The notes under the pieces: generated by a model
The model's input: only the letters and a program-made list of their open reading frames with translations
Databases searched by the model: none
Told to the model about the DNA's origin: nothing
NCBI GenBank assembly: GCA_013812005.1
Contig: JACCUE010000029.1
Coordinates: forward strand, 1-7,976
Length of the DNA stretch: 7,976 nucleotides
Direction of reading: 5' to 3'
From: Thermoleophilaceae bacterium
GTDB lineage: Bacteria; Actinomycetota; Thermoleophilia; Solirubrobacterales; Thermoleophilaceae
Part shown: piece after piece, positions 1 to 5,164 of the stretch
Numbering within the stretch: position 1 is the first letter of the stretch
Layout of the letters: each line of letters begins with the position of its first letter
Translations under genes and position numbers: made by a program

Positions 1-1
1 C

Positions 2-313
2 TCCCCCACCGAGCGGCGGCTCGCGCTGGCCAAGGACGCCGCCGTGGGAGCGGTCGCCCTCACCGGCATCGGCAGCGCGGCCACCGGCATGCGCTTCGCG
101 CGCACAGCCCCCGACGGTGCGGTGCCGATGAAGACCGGCGACGCGCCCTCCAAGCGGGCCGACGAGGAGGCGCAGCGGCTCAAGAAGGCGCTGAATCTGC
201 TCGGCACCCTGCATCTGGCCTCGGCGATCACACTGGCGAGCGTCAACGCGGCACTCGCTCAGGCGAACTTCCGCCGCCCGCCCGCCCGGCGCCTGCTGCG
301 CCGCCGCTTCTAG
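2..313 (+). CDS. hypothetical small membrane protein, 3' end (partial)
   Basis: The reading frame is open from the left edge, so the true start lies outside the window; an internal ATG/GTG start (for example the GTG at 44) is possible but would cut into the first hydrophobic stretch. The visible 103 residues hold two mildly hydrophobic segments, one rich in Ala/Gly near the start (AVGAVALTGIGSAATG) and one near the end (LGTLHLASAITLASVNAAL). A charged stretch rich in Lys, Arg and Glu lies between them, and the C-terminus is strongly basic (RRPPARRLLRRRF). This suggests a small membrane protein with a cytoplasmic basic tail, but I do not recognise a named family and assign no function. It converges on the next gene: its TAG stop shares the four bases CTAG with the stop of the reverse-strand gene. 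Codon use is GC-rich like its neighbours, so it is probably a real gene rather than a spurious frame. Confidence 0.6.
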   Translation, partial: SPTERRLALAKDAAVGAVALTGIGSAATGMRFARTAPDGAVPMKTGDAPSKRADEEAQRLKKALNLLGTLHLASAITLASVNAALAQANFRRPPARRLLRRRF

Positions 314-756
314 CGCGGCTCGAGGATCACCAGCGGGATCTGTCGCTCGGTGCGGCGCTGATAGTCCTCGTACGCGGCGTAGGCGTCCACGGCGCGGGGC
401 CAGAGGCGGGCATGCTCGTCAGGGGACGCCTCCCGGGCTCGGACCTCGTGCCGCGCACGGCCGATCTGCACCGTCGTGTCGGGGTGGGCGCGGAGGTTGT
501 GAAGCCAGGCGGGATGCTTGGCGTACCCGCCCTTGGACGCCACGATCACCACGTCACGGCCGTCGCGGATGTAGAGCAGTGGGCTGGTGCGGCGCTGTCC
601 GCTCTTCGCGCCCTCGTGGTCGAGCAGCAGCATCGGCGGCAGACCGGGAAGGCGATGGCCCACCACGCCTCGCGTCACCCGGTAGGCGCGCGTGTGCAGT
701 CCCATCACTCGAGTCAGGAGAGGCCACGTGCGGTCAGCGAGGTCCAGGTAGCCCAC
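310..756 (-). CDS. F420-dependent nitroreductase-family (Ddn-like) oxidoreductase
   Basis: A 148-residue protein of the deazaflavin-dependent nitroreductase family (Ddn/FGD-associated, TIGR00026 type), which uses reduced coenzyme F420 to reduce quinones, nitro compounds or other substrates. The family core is clear: KSGQRRTSPLLYIRDG at about residues 51-66, then VIVASKGGYAKHPAWLHNL at about 70-88 (the F420-phosphate and split-barrel region), and the C-terminal YEDYQRRTERQIPLVILEP block at about 129-147. Length matches the family (about 140-150 residues). The N-terminal helix (LLTRVMGLHTRAYRVTRG) is the amphipathic segment seen in membrane-associated members. The start is a GTG at 754-756 with no Shine-Dalgarno; a TAGGCT box ends 7 nt upstream, fitting a leaderless transcript. 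It is divergent from the ABC transporter genes with a 23-bp gap and ends in a 4-bp stop overlap with the left-edge gene. The physiological substrate cannot be told from sequence. Confidence 0.9.
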   Translation of the reverse strand: MGYLDLADRTWPLLTRVMGLHTRAYRVTRGVVGHRLPGLPPMLLLDHEGAKSGQRRTSPLLYIRDGRDVVIVASKGGYAKHPAWLHNLRAHPDTTVQIGRARHEVRAREASPDEHARLWPRAVDAYAAYEDYQRRTERQIPLVILEPR

Positions 757-779
757 GGCTCGTAGCCTACGCTGCTGCG
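757..779. promoter_or_regulatory. compact divergent (bidirectional) promoter between Ddn-like gene and ABC operon
   Basis: Only 23 bp separate the two divergent GTG starts. In the middle is the near-palindrome CGTAGCCTACG (761-771). Read on the + strand it gives TAGCCT (763-768), ending 11 nt before the GTG at 780; read on the - strand it gives TAGGCT (769 to 764), ending 7 nt before the GTG at 756. Both fit the TANNNT pattern of actinobacterial -10 boxes. Neither gene has a Shine-Dalgarno, so short-leader or leaderless transcripts starting from one shared, symmetrical -10 element are the simplest reading. The -35 regions would lie inside the opposing coding sequences. This is inference from motif position only. 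Confidence 0.4.
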
Positions 780-1697
780 GTGAGTCCCCCCGACCGTGAA
801 AGTCCCCTCTCGATCCGGCTGCGCGGCGTGGTCAAGCGCTACGGGCCGATCACCGCGGTCGACGGCCTCGATCTCGACGTGCCCGAGGGCACCTGCGTCG
901 GCCTGCTCGGCCCCAACGGCGCGGGCAAGTCCACCACGATGAAGATGCTCACCGCGCAGGCGATCGCCGACGAGGGCGAGATAGAGGTGCTCGGCTACGA
1001 CCTTCCGGGCGAGTCCAAGCAGGCGCGTGCCGAGTGCGGCGTGGTGCCACAGCTCGACAACCTCGACACCACCCTCACGGTGGAGCAGAACCTGGTCGTG
1101 TTCGCCCACCTGTACCGGGTGCCCCGCTCAGAGCGCCGCGACGCCGTGGAGCGCGCGATCGGGGTCGCCAACCTCAGTGAGCGCCGCCATGCCAAGGTGG
1201 ACGAGCTGTCGGGCGGGATGCGCAGGCGGATGCTGATCGCCCGCGCGCTGGTGCACCGCCCGCGGCTGCTGCTGCTCGATGAGCCCACCGTGGGCCTCGA
1301 CCCCCAGGTGCGACAGGAGCTATGGGCCCTGATCGATGCCATGCGCGCCGAGGGCGTATCGATCCTGATGAGCACGCATTACATCGAGGAGGCCGCGCGC
1401 CTGGCCGACAGCGTGACGATCATGTCCCACGGCAAGGCCGTGGCCTCCGGACGGCCCTCGGAACTGGTCACCGAGCACGCCGGGCGCGACGCCGTGGAGG
1501 TCTACGGACCACCGGCCAAGCTGGCCGAAGCAGAGGGGTCGGCGCTGGCCGCCGGCTTTCGCACGCGGCGCACCGGCACGTCGGTGGCGGTGCTGGGCCT
1601 GCACGCGGCGAACGGAGACGCGGCGCCGGAAGGGGAGCGCCGCCCCGCGAACCTCGAGGACGTGTTCGTGCTGCTCACCGGCGAGGAGATCTCGTGA
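780..1697 (+). CDS. ABC transporter ATP-binding protein (DrrA/NodI-type exporter)
   Basis: A 305-residue nucleotide-binding subunit of an ABC-2 type exporter. All ATPase motifs are intact: Walker A GPNGAGKST (residues 44-52), Q-loop Q91, signature LSGGM (143-147), Walker B LLLLDEP (163-169), D-loop GLD (172-174) and H-switch His200 (STH). The C-terminal extension ending in NLEDVFVLLTG is the accessory region typical of the DrrA/NodI/CcmA subfamily, which energises export of drugs, lipids, polyketides or oligosaccharides. I chose the GTG at 780 because conserved sequence begins at SIRLRGVVKRYG just after it; the frame stays open upstream but overlaps the divergent gene and lacks family similarity. 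It forms an operon with the permease, whose start overlaps its stop by 4 nt. The cytoplasmic ATPase would dimerise and drive the permease. The substrate is unknown; drug or lipid export is the usual prediction for this class. Confidence 0.93.
   Translation: MSPPDRESPLSIRLRGVVKRYGPITAVDGLDLDVPEGTCVGLLGPNGAGKSTTMKMLTAQAIADEGEIEVLGYDLPGESKQARAECGVVPQLDNLDTTLTVEQNLVVFAHLYRVPRSERRDAVERAIGVANLSERRHAKVDELSGGMRRRMLIARALVHRPRLLLLDEPTVGLDPQVRQELWALIDAMRAEGVSILMSTHYIEEAARLADSVTIMSHGKAVASGRPSELVTEHAGRDAVEVYGPPAKLAEAEGSALAAGFRTRRTGTSVAVLGLHAANGDAAPEGERRPANLEDVFVLLTGEEIS
1683..1688 (+). promoter_or_regulatory. Shine-Dalgarno for the ABC-2 permease
   Basis: GAGGAG lies inside the last codons of the ATPase gene, 5 nt before the GTG at 1694. 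It fixes the permease start and supports coupled translation through the GTGA stop/start overlap (1694-1697). Confidence 0.75.
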
Positions 1698-2500
1698 GCT
1701 CGGCGGCCGGGGCCTCACGCCCCAAGCGCAAGCTCGGGCGCCTGGAGAGGCCTGCGCTCGGTGGTGTGCTCGTGCGCGAGATGATCAACTTCTCCTCCTA
1801 CTGGCGTGCCACGACCTTCTCCTCGACGGTCGAGCCGACCATCTACCTGCTGGCCTTCGGGTTCGGCTTCGGCTCGCTGGTCTCGGAGGTGGGCGGCTTC
1901 CGCTACGTGGAGTTCGTTGGCACCGGCACGGTGGCCACCGCGGTGCTGTTCTCGTCGATCTTCCCGGCGATGTTCGGCACGTTCGTCAAGTACCAGTTCC
2001 AGCACACCTACGACGCGATCCTGGCCGCGCCGGTGGACACGGAGGAGCTGGTGACCGCCGAGGCGCTCTGGATCGCGACCCGCGCCGGCGTCTACGGGTG
2101 CTCGCCGCTGCTGGTGGCGATGATCTTCGGGCTCGACCCCAGCTGGGGCATGCTGGCGGTGCCCTTCATCAACTTCACCGCCGGGTTCGGATGGGCCTGC
2201 TTCGGGATCTGCATCGCGGCTTTCCTGAAGTCGATCGAGAACTTCAACTACGTGACCAGCGCGGTGATCACGCCGCTGTTCCTCGTGGCCGGCACCTTCT
2301 TCCCGATCGATGGGCTGCCCGAGTGGGCGCAGGTGGCGGCACAGATCAACCCGCTCTACCACTGCGTCGAGCTGGTGCGCCACGCGGTGTTCGGCTGGGA
2401 GGGACTCACCGACGCGGCCCACGTGGGCGCGCTCGTGGTGTTCGGGCTGGCGGCCTGGCGGGTGGCGATCGCGGGGATGACCCGCAAGCTCGTGAACTGA
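1694..2500 (+). CDS. ABC-2 type transporter permease (DrrB/NodJ-like)
   Basis: A 268-residue integral membrane subunit that pairs with the upstream ATPase. About six hydrophobic segments can be seen, near residues 45-64, 74-98, 122-146, 152-176, 186-204 and 243-262, after a basic cytoplasmic N-terminus. The loop with FQHTYDAILAAPVDTEELV (102-120) is the hallmark ABC-2 coupling region, and GTFFPIDGLPEWAQVAAQIN (200-219) followed by PLYHCVELVR is the conserved last-third motif shared with NodJ and DrrB. Length is normal for the family (about 250-280). The GTG start overlaps the ATPase stop by 4 nt and has a GAGGAG ribosome site, so the two are translationally coupled. The reading frame extends further upstream within the ATPase gene but without coding character. 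The exported molecule is not predictable from sequence; NodJ similarity does not imply Nod-factor export in this organism. Confidence 0.92.
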   Translation: MSSAAGASRPKRKLGRLERPALGGVLVREMINFSSYWRATTFSSTVEPTIYLLAFGFGFGSLVSEVGGFRYVEFVGTGTVATAVLFSSIFPAMFGTFVKYQFQHTYDAILAAPVDTEELVTAEALWIATRAGVYGCSPLLVAMIFGLDPSWGMLAVPFINFTAGFGWACFGICIAAFLKSIENFNYVTSAVITPLFLVAGTFFPIDGLPEWAQVAAQINPLYHCVELVRHAVFGWEGLTDAAHVGALVVFGLAAWRVAIAGMTRKLVN

Positions 2501-2558
2501 GGGAAACGGCCCCGATCCGCGTGAATTGCGCTCTTTCGGCGGTCAGATCCCCGGTTGA

Positions 2559-2593
2559 GCGAGGTTTTGCACGTAGGTCATGCAGAACCTCGC
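2559..2593. terminator. strong inverted repeat between convergent genes (probable bidirectional terminator or palindromic repeat)
   Basis: Left arm GCGAGGTTTTGCA (2559-2571) pairs with right arm TGCAGAACCTCGC (2581-2593) at 12 of 13 positions, the exception being a T-G wobble, around a 9-nt loop. It lies 58 bp after the ABC permease stop and 16 bp beyond the ROK kinase stop, where a shared terminator for the two convergent units is expected. Neither strand has a T-run after the stem, so it is not a classical intrinsic terminator. An outer pair TTCGGCG (2535-2541) and CGCCGAA (2591-2597) could form a competing stem. A dispersed palindromic repeat or the end of a mobile element is an alternative. 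Confidence 0.55.
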
Positions 2594-2609
2594 CGAAGGC
2601 CGAGCGCCG

Positions 2610-3578
2610 CTATCGGGCGATGAGAAGGGTCGCGCCGATGGCGCCGCCCAGGTCTCCGAGGGCCGCCAGCGACACCTCCGGCGGTCGGTCGTCGACGAAC
2701 AGGTGCGGCCTCATGGCCTTGGAGATCTTCTTCACGTAGGGCTCGCCCAAGCGGGTGCCCAGCCCGCCGCCGATGACCACGGCCCCGATGTCCAGCAGGT
2801 TGACGGCCGAGGCTATCCCGGCGCCGAGCGCCTCGACGGCCCGGCCCATCAGCTCGTGCGCCAGCTCGTCGTCGCGGTCCAGCGCGCGGGACCAGATGCC
2901 GCTGCGCAACCTCGTCCGGCCGCGCTCCTCCATGATTTCGAAGAGCACCGTCTCCCGGCCCTTGCCGGCCAGCTTGCGGGCGCGATCCTCCATTGCGCCG
3001 CGCCCGGCGTACGCCTCTACGCATCCGCGCCGACCGCACGGGCAGCGGGCGCCTCCCTGCTCGACCACCATGTGGCCGAACTCGGCTCCGGCGCCACGGC
3101 CCAGCCACGGCTTGCCGTCAAGCACCAGCCCGCCGCCCACTCCGGTTCCCCAGAACACGCCGAGCACGGAATCGTGGTGGCGCGCGGCACCGAGCGCGAA
3201 CTCCGCGTCCACCGCCACCTGCACGTCGTTGCCGAGGGCGACCCGTGTGCCCAGCGCCTCCTCCAGGCGCTGAGACAGGGGAAAGGGCTTGCTCCACTCG
3301 GACAGGTTGGAAGCCTGGGCCACCGTGCCTGCGGGGGCGTCAACCGTTCCCGGCGATCCCACGCCAACGCCCAGAAGGCTGTCGGTCTCGATGCCGGCGG
3401 CGTCGGACGCCTCCCCGAGCGCCGCCGCCATCTCGGCCACGATCGCATCGGGCCCGCCGGAGGCGGGCGTCTCGCGCCGCGCCTGGCCGAGCACCTCGTG
3501 GCGCGCGTCGACCACAGCCGCCTGGATCTTGGTGCCGCCCAGATCGATGCCGCCGATGGCTCCGTTGTGGCTCACCAT
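2610..3578 (-). CDS. ROK-family sugar kinase (probable glucokinase)
   Basis: A 322-residue cytoplasmic ROK kinase that would phosphorylate a hexose, most often glucose, using ATP. Visible motifs: N-terminal phosphate-binding GIDLGGTK (residues 10-17), catalytic Asp118 in the GND motif, the GTGVGGG nucleotide loop (144-150), EFGH (166-169), the ROK zinc motif CPCGRRGCVEAYAGR (179-193) with Cys179, Cys181 and Cys186, and the second ATP-binding loop VVIGGGLG (267-274). Length is normal. I take the ATG at 3576-3578 because it leaves the usual short lead before GIDLGGT; a GTG at 3609-3611 (11 residues longer) and a GTG directly after the ATG are alternatives, none with a convincing Shine-Dalgarno. 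Substrate is uncertain: N-acetylglucosamine, mannose or fructose kinases share these motifs, and related ROK repressors are excluded because there is no N-terminal helix-turn-helix. It stands alone, convergent to the ABC operon and divergent from the SpoIIM-like gene. Confidence 0.92.
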   Translation of the reverse strand: MVSHNGAIGGIDLGGTKIQAAVVDARHEVLGQARRETPASGGPDAIVAEMAAALGEASDAAGIETDSLLGVGVGSPGTVDAPAGTVAQASNLSEWSKPFPLSQRLEEALGTRVALGNDVQVAVDAEFALGAARHHDSVLGVFWGTGVGGGLVLDGKPWLGRGAGAEFGHMVVEQGGARCPCGRRGCVEAYAGRGAMEDRARKLAGKGRETVLFEIMEERGRTRLRSGIWSRALDRDDELAHELMGRAVEALGAGIASAVNLLDIGAVVIGGGLGTRLGEPYVKKISKAMRPHLFVDDRPPEVSLAALGDLGGAIGATLLIAR

Positions 3579-3692
3579 GCCATCCCAGCACACACAGGAA
3601 CGAAACGACACCCCGGGCTGCTGCGCGTCAGAGCCGGCAGGGTCATCGATTCAACATCCTCCTCCGCGATGCCGATTGCAACGGAGGTGAAC
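3579..3692. promoter_or_regulatory. divergent intergenic region, ROK kinase / SpoIIM-like gene
   Basis: This 114-bp gap must hold promoters for both divergent genes. I could not find a convincing -10/-35 pair on either strand. The one clear signal is GGAGG at 3683-3687, 5 nt before the GTG at 3693, which serves the rightward gene. Confidence 0.4.
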
Positions 3693-4391
3693 GTGAACGA
3701 GCTCGTACTGGTGCAGGGCATGCGCGACACGCGCCTCGCGCTGCAGCGGTTCAACCTGCGCCCGATGGAGGTGCTGGGGCCGTGGTTGGCGCTCAGCCTT
3801 GCGGTGGCCCTGGGCCTGCTGGGCGCCGTCTACGGCGTGGCCGAGCTGTCGCGCCCGGATCCCACTCCGCTTCAGCTGCCGGGCCTCTACAGCCCTCCCG
3901 ACGCCGGCGACTACCTCTTCGTGCTCTTTCGCAACTCGCTCGTGCTCACGCTGCATGCACTGGCGTGCGTCGCCGGCTTCATGGCGGGAAGCTCGATCCC
4001 GCTGTCTGCGGCCGAGCGCAGCGGCCTCGACCGCTGGATCCACGAGAAGACGGCCCGCTTCGCCATCGTCTTCGTGGCCTGCGCCACCACCTTCTCCCTC
4101 ACCACGCAGGCCTACGTGATCGGAGGCGACGCCGCCACGATCGCCAACCAGCTCGATATCTCCCCCGCCCTGCTGGTGCTGAGCCTGCTGCCTCACGCCC
4201 TGCCTGAGCTGGTGGCCCTCTTCCTCCCGCTGGCCGCATGGCTGGTGGCGAGCCGCCGCGACCGCTGGGACGAGCTGCTGGCCGCGACCGTGGTCACCGT
4301 CGGCGTCGCGGTCCCCGTGCTGCTGGTCAGCGGGGCGATCGAGCTGTGGGTATCGCCCCAGTTGCTGCAGGCGATATCCGGCGTGGCCTGA
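3693..4391 (+). CDS. SpoIIM-family (stage II sporulation protein M-like) integral membrane protein
   Basis: A 232-residue polytopic membrane protein. Hydrophobic segments lie near residues 29-50, 82-100, 122-142, 160-186 and 194-216. The family signature is SLLPHALPELVALFLPLAAW (164-183), with the conserved PHxxPE pattern inside a membrane segment, followed by a final helix and the LVSGAIELWVSP motif (211-222) before the C-terminus; FRNSLVLTLHALACVAGFMAG (79-99) also fits the family. SpoIIM in Bacillus works in the SpoIID/M/P peptidoglycan machinery, but the family is widespread in non-sporulating bacteria and archaea, where its role is unknown, so no sporulation function is implied. The GTG at 3693 is preferred because GGAGG sits 5 nt upstream; an in-frame ATG at 3669 would add 8 residues. 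No SpoIID, SpoIIP or RDD/MoxR-type partner is in the window. It is a single-gene unit divergent from the ROK kinase and convergent with the CADD-like gene. Confidence 0.72.
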   Translation: MNELVLVQGMRDTRLALQRFNLRPMEVLGPWLALSLAVALGLLGAVYGVAELSRPDPTPLQLPGLYSPPDAGDYLFVLFRNSLVLTLHALACVAGFMAGSSIPLSAAERSGLDRWIHEKTARFAIVFVACATTFSLTTQAYVIGGDAATIANQLDISPALLVLSLLPHALPELVALFLPLAAWLVASRRDRWDELLAATVVTVGVAVPVLLVSGAIELWVSPQLLQAISGVA

Positions 4392-4401
4392 GGGTGTACC
4401 C

Positions 4402-4419
4402 GGGTGCGCTAGCGCATCC
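4402..4419. terminator. short palindrome at a convergent gene junction
   Basis: The 18-nt sequence GGGTGCGCTAGCGCATCC contains the perfect 12-bp palindrome TGCGCTAGCGCA (4405-4416). As RNA it could fold as a 7-bp stem (GGGTGCG with CGCATCC, one G-T wobble) around a CTAG loop. It lies 10 bp after the SpoIIM-like stop and embeds the stop codon of the reverse-strand CADD-like gene (4409-4411). It may end transcription from both sides, though no T-run follows. Confidence 0.35.
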
Positions 4420-5041
4420 GGCCCGATGATCGCTCGACGCCGTCGAGCAGCTCCCAGTTTCCGCGCAGCACCCCCTCTGCCACCTCGAGCAGGCGGTCGA
4501 GGTCGGCGTCGGCGAGCCGCTCTTCGATCAGCTCGCGCGACTGCGCGGCGTGCTCGTGGTCGCGCTCGGCGTGCAGAGCGAAGTACTCCGTGGCGGGGCC
4601 CTCCTCGAAGCCATAGTTGGCCAGCAGGCCGTCGAGCTTGGTGCGGGCGATCGGAGGCTGGCCCGACTCGACGGTGAAGGCCGCCACCAGGTTCTCGAGC
4701 GCGTCGCGGCCGGCCGTCCAGGACTCGCGGCAGGCCTGCGTCTCGGCACGAGGCCGGCGGTCGACGTCGGCATTCAGGGCGCCGGCGAAGTCATCCCACA
4801 GCACCACGTGGTCCGCCTCCTCGGCGGCGTGCTCGGCGAGCAGCGAGCGCACCTCGGGCTCCGCTGCGCGCGCCGCCGCGTCCACGGCCTCGGACAGCGC
4901 GACCACCGCGTGGCGGTACTCGCCCGCGTAGAAGGACAGCTCCTCGCGCTCGAGGCGGCCCTCGCTCCAGCGCTGATAGAAGGGGTGCTCGAGCACGTTC
5001 CAGCGCTCACGCAGCGAGTCGAGGCGGGCGAAGAAGTCCAC
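4409..5041 (-). CDS. CADD-like haem-oxygenase-fold diiron protein (TenA/PqqC superfamily)
   Basis: A 210-residue all-helical protein closest, by eye, to CADD of Chlamydia within the haem-oxygenase-like diiron oxidase family. Aligned from memory to chlamydial CADD, the metal ligands match: His78 (in EEADHVVLW), Glu125 (in FTVESGQPPIARTK), and His157, Asp161, His164 (in HAERDHEH) at identical spacing; the remaining Glu ligand is probably Glu74 or Glu75, with about three residues missing between it and His78. Tyr22 (LEHPFYQRW) and Lys135 align with CADD Tyr27 and Lys152, the residues reported to be consumed in self-sacrificing p-aminobenzoate synthesis; Tyr38 and Tyr153 also align, but CADD Tyr141 is Val124 here. 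Other members (UndA-like decarboxylases, BesC) do different oxidations, so pABA synthesis is a hypothesis. The GTG start at 5041 has AAGGAG (5053-5048) 6 nt upstream. It lies 123 bp downstream of the 584-residue membrane-protein gene on the same strand and converges on the SpoIIM-like gene. Confidence 0.85.
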   Translation of the reverse strand: MDFFARLDSLRERWNVLEHPFYQRWSEGRLEREELSFYAGEYRHAVVALSEAVDAAARAAEPEVRSLLAEHAAEEADHVVLWDDFAGALNADVDRRPRAETQACRESWTAGRDALENLVAAFTVESGQPPIARTKLDGLLANYGFEEGPATEYFALHAERDHEHAAQSRELIEERLADADLDRLLEVAEGVLRGNWELLDGVERSSGRMR

Positions 5042-5164
5042 TGACAGCTCCTTGGTAGGCGGCGAAGGGACGGCTGAGGCATCCTAACCGTCCCCGCAAC
5101 GCCATCACCGGCCGGCGGGATCAGGACGCTGTTTCGCCCGGAATCGAGAAGGTCGTCGGCCGGA
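5042..5164 (-). promoter_or_regulatory. upstream region of CADD-like gene: putative -10 inside an inverted repeat, and Shine-Dalgarno
   Basis: On the reverse strand a TAGGAT box (5086 to 5081) could be a -10 element, giving a leader of roughly 30-35 nt that carries AAGGAG (5053-5048) 6 nt before the GTG. The box is flanked by a perfect 7-bp inverted repeat, GGGACGG (5067-5073) and CCGTCCC (5088-5094), 14 nt apart. Such an arrangement fits a repressor operator over the -10, or a hairpin in a read-through transcript from the upstream gene. No clear -35 was found. Confidence 0.4.

Noticed and set aside
579..779. N-terminal extension of the ABC ATPase to an upstream start at 579
   Set aside because: The extension is antisense to the conserved Ddn-like gene and has no ABC similarity; the ATPase domain begins just after the GTG at 780.
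1322..1693. N-terminal extension of the permease into the ATPase gene
   Set aside because: The translated extension is Arg/Gly-rich frame-shadow sequence; the GTG at 1694 has GAGGAG 5 nt upstream and gives a normal family length.
2580..4391. A very long + strand open frame covering the ROK kinase locus and running into the SpoIIM-like gene
   Set aside because: Its first two thirds lie antisense to a clear ROK kinase with all motifs; the translation there is low-complexity Ala/Arg/Gly/Pro-rich. Only the part from 3693 has family similarity and a ribosome site.
5108..5164. CCGGCCG and CGGCCGG copies near 5108-5162 as a terminator stem for the 584-residue gene
   Set aside because: The arms are only 7 bp, each nearly self-complementary GC, and about 40 nt apart; this is easily chance in high-GC DNA.
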